A stretch of 25,997 bases of DNA from CAXRGH01 sp964230195 (GCA_964230195.1 CAXRGH010000056.1:1-25997); one strand, 5' to 3'; shown: positions 6,778 to 15,693, counted from the stretch's first letter. Program-made: numbers and translations. Notes: generated by a model not told the origin, from the sequence alone.

Positions 6778-7634
6778 TGTTGTCCACCTTGTGAAGTAAA
6801 TGTTGTCGCTGACGCAAATTGAGACAGTTGAGTTACAATACCAACAGCAAGACCAGATTCTGATGGTGCAGAGACTATGATAAGTTGCCCTATACTATTC
6901 CTATCACCACTCGGCGGATGACTGAAATCCATCGGATGCCCATGAAGATCAACCAGTGCACCGACTGGCTTGGTTGTATCGCCAGAGGCAAGCCGTAACC
7001 ACACGACTTTCCCCGGCATCAAAAGTCCACCAGGCGTTGAGTCTGCGATAACACGACCTTGGCCGATAAAACTTGTATTAAATTTAACTACTTCTGATGA
7101 TGTTTTCGGTATTGCAACATCAGTATTTCGAATTTCGGCAGTAACACTTTTCACGGATAAATAGGCGAATTGCTCATTCACCCCCGCCATTTCAGCCTCA
7201 GCGATACGCTCCATCAGAATATAACGCGTTTCGTTTTTGCCGAGTTCCGACGACACGTGGCGAAAAACATCAAACCCTTGGTGCTCCTCAAATTGCTGAT
7301 CGGATGCAGTGATACGCAAGGTATCGCCAGTGATTCCGAACATACTTGGTGCCTCGTGTCCGTTAACAACATTGACAACTGGATACCTTTTCAAGCTATC
7401 TTCGGCGAACACGCGATGCTTTTCGCTATATGCGAGTAACCGTTTTTGTTCGCTGTATGTGAAATTAGATTTTGGTTTAATTGTGATATGACTTCGTGGT
7501 TTCTTTTGATGCCACGATTTAGCCATAGTCAGAGGTTTTACTGATGGATCCGTTTGTGATGAGTATTGATGAGGCAACGAAGTACCAACGGTTGTGAACG
7601 CAATAATCGCAATTGCATGATAAAAGAGTGGCAT
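6774..7634 (-). CDS. secreted protein related to the dprA-linked LysM protein, LysM domain not detected
   Basis: This is an approximately 286-aa protein in the slot where Vibrio, Shewanella and relatives carry a LysM peptidoglycan-binding protein between def and dprA. From about residue 58 on it follows that family: an LLAYSEKHRVFAEDSLKRYP segment, then a VxxxxGDTLRI segment, then a C-terminal region ending IGQLIIVSAPSESGLAVGI. The N-terminal part, where YxVxxGDTLWxIA should occur, is only about 35 residues of low-complexity K/S/T/H-rich sequence, so the LysM domain appears lost or eroded. The start is ATG 7634 (MPLFYHAIAIIAF), with AGGGA 7 nt upstream and a weak signal-peptide-like hydrophobic stretch; a longer reading to 7691 starts in the intergenic region. 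It is the first gene of the minus-strand run. The frame is intact, so it is not called a pseudogene. Confidence 0.7.
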   Translation of the reverse strand: MPLFYHAIAIIAFTTVGTSLPHQYSSQTDPSVKPLTMAKSWHQKKPRSHITIKPKSNFTYSEQKRLLAYSEKHRVFAEDSLKRYPVVNVVNGHEAPSMFGITGDTLRITASDQQFEEHQGFDVFRHVSSELGKNETRYILMERIAEAEMAGVNEQFAYLSVKSVTAEIRNTDVAIPKTSSEVVKFNTSFIGQGRVIADSTPGGLLMPGKVVWLRLASGDTTKPVGALVDLHGHPMDFSHPPSGDRNSIGQLIIVSAPSESGLAVGIVTQLSQFASATTFTSQGGQQ

Positions 7635-7754
7635 AGATATTCCCTGTGTGTTGTCGCAAAGTGGGCAGGATTTGGTTAGAATAATCATCACGATGAGAAA
7701 ATATGTACCTGCTGTCTGCGTCGGGTATAAAAAATAAGACTAGGATGAAATATC

Positions 7755-8264
7755 ATGGCATTGTTAGAAGTTCTTAGATTCCCCGATGAGCGTTTACGTA
7801 ACGTCGCAAAACCGGTTGAAGTCGTTGACGATTCGATTCGTAAACTGATTGACGATATGTTTGAGACGATGAAGCAGGAACAAGGCATTGGTCTTGCCTC
7901 GATACAAGTGAATGTGCCAAAGCGTGTGGTTGTCATTGATGTTTCAGCAGAACAAGACCAACCGATTGCACTCGTTAACCCGGAAATTGTTGCACGTAAT
8001 GGTAGCGTGGTCAGTGAAGAAGGGTGTTTGTCTGTGCCAAACAACTATGCCAAAGTTGACCGCGCTGAAACGGTGACCGTCAGAGCCCTTGACCGAGATG
8101 GTAATGAATTCACCGTAGATGCGGATGGAATGCTAGCCATTTGTATTCAGCATGAGCTCGATCATCTGGATGGCAAACTATTCATCGATTATTTATCGCC
8201 ATTAAAACGACAACGTATTCGCAAGAAGCTCGAAAAAGAAGCCCGCTTAAGCGCTCGAGCGTAA
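7755..8264 (+). CDS. def: peptide deformylase
   Basis: This 169-aa metalloenzyme removes the formyl group from nascent N-terminal fMet. All three family motifs are present: GIGLAS (44-49), EEGCLSVP (88-95) with metal ligand C91, and QHELDHLDG (132-140) with ligands H133/H137 and catalytic E134. The segment after motif 1 reads IQVN instead of the more usual PQVN. AGGA lies 9 nt before ATG 7755. It heads the def-fmt-rsmB-trkA run, with gaps of 10 bp, an overlap, and 12 bp. It is divergent from the LysM-like gene across a 120-bp region where I see a TATAAA (7726-7731) but no convincing -35. Confidence 0.97.
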   Translation: MALLEVLRFPDERLRNVAKPVEVVDDSIRKLIDDMFETMKQEQGIGLASIQVNVPKRVVVIDVSAEQDQPIALVNPEIVARNGSVVSEEGCLSVPNNYAKVDRAETVTVRALDRDGNEFTVDADGMLAICIQHELDHLDGKLFIDYLSPLKRQRIRKKLEKEARLSARA

Positions 8265-8274
8265 GGAAGTCCAA

Positions 8275-9222
8275 TTGACGTCACAACCTCTGAATATTAT
8301 TTTTGCCGGCACCCCTGAGTTTGCCGCTTTGCATTTACAGGCGCTCATTGATTCTCATCACAACGTCGTTGCTGTTTACACTCAACCAGACAAACCGGCA
8401 GGTCGGGGTAAAAAACTACAAGCAAGCGCAGTCAAGGCACTTGCACTCGCCCACGATATACCCTGTCTTCAGCCAAGCTCTCTGAAAAGTGAAGAAGCTC
8501 AGGCTGACTTATTCTCTATTGAAGCCGATCTCATGGTCGTGGTGGCCTATGGCTTACTGTTACCACAAGCAGTACTTGATTACCCCAAATTAGGCTGTAT
8601 CAATGTGCATGGTTCATTACTGCCAAGGTGGCGCGGAGCGGCCCCAATTCAACGCGCAATATGGGCGGGCGATAAAGAGACTGGTGTTACCATTATGCAA
8701 ATGGATATTGGACTCGATACCGGCGATATGCTGCTTAAATCATCGTTGCCTATTGAGAGCACGGATACCAGTGCCTCTTTGTATCAAAAATTAGCAGATG
8801 TTGGCCCAAAAGCTCTGTTAGAAGCTGTTAATCAGTTCAACAGTTTGAAACCAGAACCTCAGGACGATCAGTTCGCCAACTATGCAGAAAAACTTTCAAA
8901 AGCTGAAGCTTGTATTGACTGGACACAGAGTGCCGTGCAACTCGAGCGTAATGTGCGCGCTTTCAACCCATGGCCTGTGGCATTCTTTAACTATGACAAT
9001 CAAGCAATTAAGGTTTGGCAATCTGAAGCAATGGCGACATCATCGTCTGCTAAACCGGGCACAATTCTCGCAGTGGATAAACATACCATTACCGTTGCTA
9101 CTGGTGACGGAGCCTTGGTATTAAAACAGATCCAATTGCCCGGTAAGAAAGCCATGTCTGTTACCGATATTCTTAACGGCAAACCCAATTGGCTTGCAGT
9201 GGGAGATTGCCTTGGTGGCTAA
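8275..9222 (+). CDS. fmt: methionyl-tRNA formyltransferase
   Basis: This 315-aa enzyme formylates initiator Met-tRNA with 10-formyl-tetrahydrofolate. The N-terminal transferase domain (about 5-190) has IIFAGTPEFA, the INVHGSLLPRWRGAAPIQRA active-site block (N110, H112) and MDIGLDTGDML with D148. The C-terminal OB-like domain (about 205-315) includes RAFNPWPVAF and KQIQLPGKK. The start is a TTG at 8275, supported by AAGGA 7 nt upstream and by alignment of the N-terminus with the family; no ATG is available. The gene ends inside the start region of rsmB (8-bp overlap with the GTG at 9215). Confidence 0.97.
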   Translation: MTSQPLNIIFAGTPEFAALHLQALIDSHHNVVAVYTQPDKPAGRGKKLQASAVKALALAHDIPCLQPSSLKSEEAQADLFSIEADLMVVVAYGLLLPQAVLDYPKLGCINVHGSLLPRWRGAAPIQRAIWAGDKETGVTIMQMDIGLDTGDMLLKSSLPIESTDTSASLYQKLADVGPKALLEAVNQFNSLKPEPQDDQFANYAEKLSKAEACIDWTQSAVQLERNVRAFNPWPVAFFNYDNQAIKVWQSEAMATSSSAKPGTILAVDKHTITVATGDGALVLKQIQLPGKKAMSVTDILNGKPNWLAVGDCLGG

Positions 9223-10519
9223 ACGAAATTTACGAGCAGACGCAGCAAAAGCGGTTTTTCAGGTACTTGAAAATGGACAGTCGCTACGTGAAATTATGCC
9301 TGACGTCACAGCTGGACACAGTGGCAAAGACGTTGCTTGGTTGCAGGAAATGGTGTTTGGGGTATTGCGACACTTGCCACAATTACAGCAATGGCTCCGC
9401 ATCCTGCTCGAAAAACCATTAAAAGGTAAGCAAGCCATTATTGAGCACCTTATCTTAGTCGGGTTTTATCAATTAGCGTTTACGCGTGTTTCCACTCATG
9501 CTGCAGTGGCAGAAACGGTTGAAGGTGCAGTAAGCCTTAAATCACCGCGATTGAAAGGCGTTGTCAACGGTGTTCTGCGTAATTTCATTCGGCAACAACT
9601 AGCAGACAAGCAAAGTAATGACCCTCGCATAGTTGCCGGCTTACCCAACTGGTTATACAAATCGCTGAGTGAGCATTATGCAGTGGATCAATTTCAGCAA
9701 CTCACCTTGTCTATGCAGCAAAAAGCCCCACTCTGGCTGAGGGTGAATACTCGGGAAGTGTCCGTAACCACTTATGCTGAGCATCTTACGGCAGAAAATA
9801 TCCCTTATGAGTTGCCGAATACACACAGAGATGGAATTTTATTAAAAACCGGTTGTGATATTACTCGTCTTCCTGGTTTTTCAGAGGGCTGGTTCACAGT
9901 ACAAGATGGTGCCGCACAACTCGCAGCGGACTATATGCCTACCGAAAAAAACCAACGCGTTCTTGATGCATGCGCCGCACCTGGCGGCAAGACGACCCAT
10001 CTGTTACAACGCCAGAACAATCAACTTCATTGCATAGCCTTAGACATTGAAGCTGAGCGAATGATACGCACAAAAGAAAACCTCGCGCGTTTGAAACTCA
10101 ATGCTGACGTATTGGTTGGTGATGCCACTCAAAAAGAACCATGGTGGGACGGTCAACTGTACGACCATATTTTATTAGATGCACCTTGCTCAGCAACCGG
10201 TGTCATACGTCGCCATCCAGACATCAAATGGCACAGAAAAGCGAAAGACATAGAGGTATTAGTGGACCTTCAATCTCGCATCTTAGACAATTTATGGCAA
10301 ACATTAAAACCTGGCGGTTCATTACTCTATGCAACTTGCTCCATTCTGCCTCAGGAAAACCATCAGCAAATTGATGCATTCTTGGCACGAACTAAGGACG
10401 CACAAGCCACGGCATTAGGGCCAGACATGCCCGAATCTCGTCGTCAAATATTACCCGGTGAATCGTCAATGGACGGTTTTTTCTACGCAAAATTGACAAA
10501 GATTGCGCCGAAGGTGTAA
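9215..10519 (+). CDS. rsmB: 16S rRNA m5C967 methyltransferase RsmB
   Basis: This 434-aa SAM-dependent methyltransferase modifies C967 of 16S rRNA. The N-terminal NusB-like domain (about 1-135) is followed by the Rossmann methyltransferase domain with DACAAPGGKTTHL (SAM motif I), LLDAPCSATG (C325) and YATCSILPQEN (C375, the nucleophile position in E. coli RsmB). The start GTG 9215 follows GGGAG at good spacing and places both cysteines at the same numbers as in E. coli; an in-frame TTG at 9194 would add 7 residues. It overlaps fmt by 8 bp, implying coupled translation. Confidence 0.96.
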   Translation: MAKRNLRADAAKAVFQVLENGQSLREIMPDVTAGHSGKDVAWLQEMVFGVLRHLPQLQQWLRILLEKPLKGKQAIIEHLILVGFYQLAFTRVSTHAAVAETVEGAVSLKSPRLKGVVNGVLRNFIRQQLADKQSNDPRIVAGLPNWLYKSLSEHYAVDQFQQLTLSMQQKAPLWLRVNTREVSVTTYAEHLTAENIPYELPNTHRDGILLKTGCDITRLPGFSEGWFTVQDGAAQLAADYMPTEKNQRVLDACAAPGGKTTHLLQRQNNQLHCIALDIEAERMIRTKENLARLKLNADVLVGDATQKEPWWDGQLYDHILLDAPCSATGVIRRHPDIKWHRKAKDIEVLVDLQSRILDNLWQTLKPGGSLLYATCSILPQENHQQIDAFLARTKDAQATALGPDMPESRRQILPGESSMDGFFYAKLTKIAPKV

Positions 10520-10531
10520 AACAATAATATT

Positions 10532-11929
10532 ATGAAAATCATTATCCTAGGTGCCGGACAAGTTGGTGCTACACTCGCAGAAAACTTGGTTGGCGAAAAC
10601 AACGAAATATCCATTGTTGACGTTAATCGAGACATCTTGGCGCACCTCAAAGAAAAGTTGGATCTTCAAGTGGTTGAAGGTTGTGGCTCACATCCCGACA
10701 TCCTGAAACAAGCCGGTGCGGAAGATGCCGATATGTTAATTGCGGTAAGCAACAGTGATGAAATCAACATGATGGCATGCCAAGTTGCTTATTCACTGTT
10801 CCAGACCCCCACAAAGATTGCACGTATTCGCTCTGAGCAATACCTTAGTTACCAAGATGAATTGTTTAAAAACCAATTTATCCCTGTTGATCATCTTATT
10901 GCGCCAGAACAACTCGTCACTCAATCCATCAAACGTCTGATTGATTATCCTGGTGCACTTCAAGTGGTAGAGTTTGCTGGCGGTAAAGTGAGCTTGGTTG
11001 CCGTAAAAGCATATTATGGCGGACTGTTAGTGGGCCACGCACTTTCAACGTTACGCGATCATATGCCTCATGTTGATACGCGTGTAGCAGCCATTTACCG
11101 TCGCGGCCGACCAATACGTCCATTGGGCACCACAGTAATTGAAGCAGATGACGAGATCTTCTTTATCGCTGACACCCAACACATTATGACGGTGATGTGT
11201 GAGCTACAAAAACTGGAAGCCAAATATCGCAAGATCATGATTGTCGGTGGCGGTCTTGTTGGAGCAGGTTTAGCCCGTCAACTTGAAAAAGATCATCACG
11301 TAAAACTGATTGAATACAGTCCTGAACGCGCCTCACAACTATCGGCCATGTTAAACAACACAACTGTTTTCTGTGGTGACGCCTCCGATCAAGAACTGTT
11401 GATGGAAGAAAACGTTCACCAAGTGGATGCCTTTATTGCTGTCACTAACGATGATGAAGCAAACATCATGTCTGCACTACTTGCAAAACGCATGGGTGCG
11501 AAAAAAGCCATGGTATTAATTCAACGCGGTGCCTACGTAGACATAGTCCAAAGCGGTGAAATTGATATTGCCATATCACCACAGCAAGCCACCATATCCT
11601 CTCTATTAACTCACATTCGCCGAGGCGACATTGTTAATGTTTACTCGTTACGACGTGGCGCTGCAGAAGCGATAGAAGCAATAGCACACGGTGACAGCAA
11701 TACCTCGAAAGTGGTCGGTAAAGCAATCAAAGACATTAAATTACCACCAGGCACAACCATTGGAGCCATTATTCGTAACTCCCAAAATGATGATAATAAA
11801 GAAGAAGTTGTCATTGCACACAGCGGCACCGTTATTCAATCCAATGACCACGTTATCTTATTTCTGGTGGATAAAAAGTATATTGGTGAAGTTGAAAAAC
11901 TGTTCCAGCCAAGCGCCTTTTTCTTCTAG
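10532..11929 (+). CDS. trkA: Trk system K+ uptake regulatory protein TrkA
   Basis: This 465-aa cytoplasmic peripheral protein binds NAD(H)/nucleotides and gates the TrkH K+ channel. It has the duplicated RCK layout: RCK_N 1 with GAGQVGATLAENL near the N-terminus and VDVNRD, RCK_C 1 (about 140-220), RCK_N 2 with IVGGGLVGAGLARQLE (about 234-250) and FCGDASD, and RCK_C 2 (about 375-455). The length matches the family (about 458). The ATG at 10532 lies 12 bp after rsmB and has little Shine-Dalgarno match. It is convergent with trkH, its channel partner, only 9 bp away; in E. coli trkH is elsewhere. Confidence 0.97.
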   Translation: MKIIILGAGQVGATLAENLVGENNEISIVDVNRDILAHLKEKLDLQVVEGCGSHPDILKQAGAEDADMLIAVSNSDEINMMACQVAYSLFQTPTKIARIRSEQYLSYQDELFKNQFIPVDHLIAPEQLVTQSIKRLIDYPGALQVVEFAGGKVSLVAVKAYYGGLLVGHALSTLRDHMPHVDTRVAAIYRRGRPIRPLGTTVIEADDEIFFIADTQHIMTVMCELQKLEAKYRKIMIVGGGLVGAGLARQLEKDHHVKLIEYSPERASQLSAMLNNTTVFCGDASDQELLMEENVHQVDAFIAVTNDDEANIMSALLAKRMGAKKAMVLIQRGAYVDIVQSGEIDIAISPQQATISSLLTHIRRGDIVNVYSLRRGAAEAIEAIAHGDSNTSKVVGKAIKDIKLPPGTTIGAIIRNSQNDDNKEEVVIAHSGTVIQSNDHVILFLVDKKYIGEVEKLFQPSAFFF

Positions 11930-11938
11930 GAACAGGCG

Positions 11939-13390
11939 CTAACTTCGCCAGAAGGTTGGTGAGAGTAAAACCAATAAGGAAAACACTTCTAAGCGCCCAA
12001 ACAGCATTGCCATGACTAATACCCATTTACCGGCATCCGTCACTTCACTATAGTTAACAGCAACATCACCAAGGCCGGGGCCAAGATTATTAAGGGTAGC
12101 AGCAGCGGCAGTAAACGCAGTAATGTCAGTCATGCCTGTAGCAATCAACAACAACATAATAATGACAAAAATAAGCGCATAGGCAGATAAAAAGCCCCAT
12201 ACTGCTTCAACCACCCTATCCGGCAACATCCGCTCACCCAACTTCACCGAATACACTGCTTTGGGGTGGATCAATCGATTGACTTCTCGTTTTCCCTGCA
12301 AAAATAACAGTAACACCCGAATCACTTTTAACCCTCCGCCAGTTGAACCCGCGCAGCCACCGATGAAACTCGCTAATATTAATAACAAGGGTAGAAACAC
12401 TGGCCAACCTGCAAAGTTGTCGGTTGCAAAACCTGCCGTAGTACTAATCGAGACTGAATGAAACAGCCCTTGGAAAAACGCTTGGCTTGCTGAGTCATAA
12501 TGATTGGTTTGCAGCAACACAACAAAACACACCAAGAATAAGAATAACTGGATAAAGAGAAACGCCCTCATTTCATAATCTTTCCAGTAAGTCATGATAT
12601 TTTTTCCCCTCACTGCTGCGTAATGAAGGGCAAAGTTTAATGCAGCAAAACACAAGAAACCCACACAGATCATGTTAATTAACGGACTATTGTAATACCC
12701 AAGACTCGCGTCATGAGTGGAAAATCCGCCGATGGCAATGGTGGAAAATGCATGGCAGATGGCATCAAACGCCGACATACCAGCCAACCAATACGCCACA
12801 CTGCAGGCAATGGTCAGTGATAAATAGATATACCAGAGGTGTTTGGCAGTATCAGCTATTCGTGGTGTCATTTTTGAATCTTTCACGGGTCCCGGGGTTT
12901 CTGCTCGATACAGCTGCATACCCCCGACACCAAGAATTGGGAGTATAGCGACAGCAAGTACAATGATCCCCATTCCGCCAAGCCACTGAAGTTGTTGGCG
13001 ATAAAACAACACGGATTGCGGGAGGTAATCTAATCCTCGAATAACAGTAGCACCGGTAGTCGTTAGCGCGGAGAATGATTCAAAAAAAGCATCTGCCACT
13101 GACATTTCTGGCTGTTCTAACAACAAGAAGGGTAAGGCACCAAAACTCGCCAGCACTGACCAGAATAACACCACAATTAGAAAGCCTTCTTTCGCGCGAA
13201 GTTCAGCTCGGTTAAATCGGTTAGGATACCAAAACAAAGAGCCAGTAATTAAACACAAGAAAAATGCCGCCACAAATGGTAAACCGCTGCCATCGGTATA
13301 AGTAATGGAGACAACGGCTGGCGGGATCATTGTGACGCTGAACAGTGCGACAAGTAAGCCGAGTATCCTAATGATGGTTCTTATTTGCAT
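11939..13390 (-). CDS. trkH: Trk-type potassium channel/transporter TrkH
   Basis: This 483-aa inner-membrane protein has the same length as E. coli TrkH. It shows the four M1-P-M2 repeats of the superfamily. The filter segments are visible as LTTTGATV, FSTIAIGGFSTH, SISTTAGFATDN and TLNNLGPGLGD, each with the conserved Gly. The gating-loop Gly-rich segment GGCAGSTGGGLKVIRV is present, as is the N-terminal hydrophobic helix (RTIIRILGLLVALFSVTMIP). It forms K+ uptake with TrkA, encoded convergently 9 bp away. ATG 13390 is the first start; I see no strong Shine-Dalgarno or promoter upstream. Confidence 0.97.
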   Translation of the reverse strand: MQIRTIIRILGLLVALFSVTMIPPAVVSITYTDGSGLPFVAAFFLCLITGSLFWYPNRFNRAELRAKEGFLIVVLFWSVLASFGALPFLLLEQPEMSVADAFFESFSALTTTGATVIRGLDYLPQSVLFYRQQLQWLGGMGIIVLAVAILPILGVGGMQLYRAETPGPVKDSKMTPRIADTAKHLWYIYLSLTIACSVAYWLAGMSAFDAICHAFSTIAIGGFSTHDASLGYYNSPLINMICVGFLCFAALNFALHYAAVRGKNIMTYWKDYEMRAFLFIQLFLFLVCFVVLLQTNHYDSASQAFFQGLFHSVSISTTAGFATDNFAGWPVFLPLLLILASFIGGCAGSTGGGLKVIRVLLLFLQGKREVNRLIHPKAVYSVKLGERMLPDRVVEAVWGFLSAYALIFVIIMLLLIATGMTDITAFTAAAATLNNLGPGLGDVAVNYSEVTDAGKWVLVMAMLFGRLEVFSLLVLLSPTFWRS

Positions 13391-13538
13391 AATATAGCGA
13401 TTTTTTCTCGTTAAAACAGTTTGATACTAATACACCTATACAGATGACGATAGTATAATAGTTAGGAAATTATCGCTAGAATAAAGAGCATTCTGAGTTA
13501 TCAGTGCAGCAATAACATTTAAAAACCGCGAGGACTCC
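13391..13538. promoter_or_regulatory. divergent AT-rich region between trkH and the class II aldolase-like gene
   Basis: This 148-bp spacer must carry promoters for both directions. A perfect TATAAT sits at 13454-13459 on the plus strand, but the hexamer 17 nt upstream (TACACC) is a poor -35. GAGGA at 13530-13534 is the ribosome-binding site for ATG 13539. No clear operator was seen. Confidence 0.35.
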
Positions 13539-14306
13539 ATGGATTCATTGCCATCTCTATCATTAAAGAACCAGGTCAGCCAAGCTGAATGGCAAGTCAG
13601 GGTTGACCTAGCAGCCTGCTATCGTATTGTTGCTGATTTGGGTTGGGACGACCTTATCTACACACACATTTCAGCAAAAGTCCCCGATCAAGACGCCTAC
13701 CTTGTGAACGCCTTTGGTTTAACGTTTGATGAAATTACCGCATCCAATCTGGTCAAAGTTAACCTTAAAGGTGAGGTATTAGATGACACCCCTTTCCATA
13801 TTAATCCAGCGGGTTTTACAATCCACAGCTGTATCCATGAAGTGAGAAAAGATGCCCACTGTATTATTCACCTTCACACCAACGAAACGGTCGCGGTTGC
13901 ATCACAAACTCACGGACTCCAACCTCTGTGCCAACACGCGCTATTCTCCCTGCGCTCACTCAGCTATCATGAATATGAAGGGCTTGCGGTTAATGATGAT
14001 GAACGCGCCAGACTTCAGAAAGACTTAGGCGATAGTGACCACTTACTTCTTGTCAATCACGGGGGCTTAACCGTTGGGCCAACCATTGGTGATGCGTTTA
14101 TGCGTTTCTACGACATGCAACGAGCCTGTGAAATTCAACTGATGCTGCAAGCCAGTGGACAACCAGTTACACCCATTTCAGATGACATTGTTAACCAGAT
14201 AAAACAACAAGCCAGTGTTGTTCATTCGGGAGCGACTGGAGGTCAGTTAAACTGGCCTGCCATGATTCGAAAAGCGTATCGACTTGACCCGAATTTTGCT
14301 ACATAA
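13539..14306 (+). CDS. class II aldolase/adducin family protein, adducin-head-like
   Basis: This 255-aa protein has the class II aldolase/adducin fold. Zinc-site histidines equivalent to those of fuculose-1-phosphate aldolase are present: HLHT gives H111 and H113, and NHGG gives H174. However, the position of the FucA catalytic Glu (in SSEWRFH) is occupied here by NPAGFTIH (89-96), as in the adducin head domain, and the 30-40 aa N-terminal extension also fits that subgroup. Retro-aldol activity is therefore doubtful; a related lyase, decarboxylase or non-catalytic role is possible. It lies upstream of, and co-directional with, an enolase-superfamily dehydratase (104-bp gap). The start has a good GAGGA site. 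The family is confident; the reaction is unknown. Confidence 0.88.
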   Translation: MDSLPSLSLKNQVSQAEWQVRVDLAACYRIVADLGWDDLIYTHISAKVPDQDAYLVNAFGLTFDEITASNLVKVNLKGEVLDDTPFHINPAGFTIHSCIHEVRKDAHCIIHLHTNETVAVASQTHGLQPLCQHALFSLRSLSYHEYEGLAVNDDERARLQKDLGDSDHLLLVNHGGLTVGPTIGDAFMRFYDMQRACEIQLMLQASGQPVTPISDDIVNQIKQQASVVHSGATGGQLNWPAMIRKAYRLDPNFAT

Positions 14307-14410
14307 ACCCCTTTGGTTACAAGATAGAAGAAAACAAGGTTTTAGTGGGTTCAGTAACTATGATATACCCATAAATACAAGATCAATACACGACGTCAGA
14401 AAGAGATATC

Positions 14411-15586
14411 ATGAAAATAGTACAAGTAGAAATCTTTGATATTCATTGTCCAGACCGCCCCGTTTGGAATCCTGTTTTTATTCGCATTACCACAGATGAG
14501 GGTATTACCGGAGTCGGTGAAGCTGGCCTAGCGTACGATTTAGGTCATAGTGCGGCAGCCGCCATGATTAAAGAGTTTGCTGAAGAAATGCTGATTGGTT
14601 TCGATCCTATGCAAACCGAGTTATTGTGGGCGCGCATGCTACGCGAAAGCTTTTGGGGACTCGGTGGCGGACCTGTCATTTATGCAGCCATGAGTGCTAT
14701 TGATACTGCATTATGGGACATTAAAGGTAAAGCCCTCAACTTGCCGGTGTATCAACTACTCGGTGGCAAGGTGAATCCAACCCTACGTACTTACGCATCT
14801 CAACTTCAGTTTGACTGGGATACCGAGTTCACGCGTCTGATTGAACCCGAAGAGTTTGGTATGGCGGCGGAGAAAGCGATGGCGGAAGGCTATGATTGCG
14901 TGAAAGTTGATCCCATCATGTACGACAAAGAGGGGGTCACTCAATTTGATCGTACCAAGATTTTCACCAAGCCTGAAATGCGACTCTATCGTGCTCGCAT
15001 GCAAGCCATAAGAGATGCCGTTGGCGAAGACTGCGATATTATTTTTGAATGTCATAGCTTGCCGGGCGCTACTACGGCAATCCAGCTTGGCGAACTCGTG
15101 GATGAGTTTGGCTGTATGTATTACGAAGAGCCAGTCAATTACCTCAACCCTGATCTCCACGCTAAAGTCGCTGCGAAAGTCAAAACACCGATTGCGGGTG
15201 GTGAGCGTTTGTATAATCGTTGGCAAGTCAAACCCTACCTAGACGCCCAAAGTATCGATGTATTACAACCTGATGTCGGCTTGTGCGGCGGTCTTACTGA
15301 AACCAAAAAAGTCTGTGATATGGCTGATGTTGCTGATGTTCGCATTCAAGCTCACGTTTGTGGAGGCCCAGTAGCGACGGCAGCCGCTTTACATCTAGAA
15401 ACAGCGATTCCTAACTTTTTGATTCATGAACATCACACTTATGCCATAAAACCTTGGAACAGAGAGCTCTGTATTCAAGATTATCAACCTGAAAATGGCC
15501 AGTTTGTAGTACCTGAATTGCCGGGATTAGGGATAGAACTGAATGATGACATTGTGAATCGTTCACCTAAAGTCGTAATCAAGTAA
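14411..15586 (+). CDS. enolase-superfamily sugar-acid dehydratase (mandelate racemase/galactonate dehydratase-like)
   Basis: This 391-aa protein has an N-terminal capping domain (1-125) and a C-terminal modified TIM barrel. Metal ligands and catalytic positions can be read as a Lys in YDCVKVDP, an acidic residue with His in IFECHS, Glu in YYEEPV, Glu in GGERLY, the QPDVGLCGG strand and the general base His in QAHVCGGP. The KVDP and HVCGGPVATAAALHLE patterns resemble the galactonate dehydratase-like group rather than KxK-type mandelate racemase or muconate cycloisomerase. A sugar acid such as a hexonate or 6-deoxyhexonate is the likely substrate, but the sequence alone does not say which. ATG 14411 has only a weak AGAGA upstream. 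An intrinsic terminator follows at 15640. Confidence 0.9.
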   Translation: MKIVQVEIFDIHCPDRPVWNPVFIRITTDEGITGVGEAGLAYDLGHSAAAAMIKEFAEEMLIGFDPMQTELLWARMLRESFWGLGGGPVIYAAMSAIDTALWDIKGKALNLPVYQLLGGKVNPTLRTYASQLQFDWDTEFTRLIEPEEFGMAAEKAMAEGYDCVKVDPIMYDKEGVTQFDRTKIFTKPEMRLYRARMQAIRDAVGEDCDIIFECHSLPGATTAIQLGELVDEFGCMYYEEPVNYLNPDLHAKVAAKVKTPIAGGERLYNRWQVKPYLDAQSIDVLQPDVGLCGGLTETKKVCDMADVADVRIQAHVCGGPVATAAALHLETAIPNFLIHEHHTYAIKPWNRELCIQDYQPENGQFVVPELPGLGIELNDDIVNRSPKVVIK

Positions 15587-15639
15587 AGCAAAGAAATGAG
15601 ACAAACGTCGTCTAACATACTGTAATTCTACTGAACATC

Positions 15640-15668
15640 GCTCTCCTATTACGGAGAGCTTATCTTTG
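15640..15668 (+). terminator. intrinsic terminator after the enolase-superfamily gene
   Basis: A perfect 7-bp stem, GCTCTCC (15640-15646) and GGAGAGC (15653-15659), encloses a 6-nt loop and is followed by TTATCTTT on the plus strand. It lies 54 bp after the dehydratase stop. The minus strand lacks a T tract, so it acts on plus-strand transcription. Confidence 0.68.
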
Positions 15669-15693
15669 TTGGATTCGTTGTTAACTTCACCCC

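Noticed and set aside
7688..8044. 118-codon open frame on the minus strand opposite def.
   Set aside because: It is antisense to the conserved deformylase motifs, has low-complexity S/T-rich translation and no ribosome-binding site or family resemblance.
11912..11940. AGCGCCT / AGGCGCT inverted repeat between trkA and trkH considered as a bidirectional terminator.
   Set aside because: The 15-nt loop is long, no T tract follows on either strand, and most of it is trkA coding sequence.
14783..15226. 147-codon open frame opposite the enolase-superfamily gene.
   Set aside because: It mirrors the codon pattern of the conserved gene and shows no domain or start signal.
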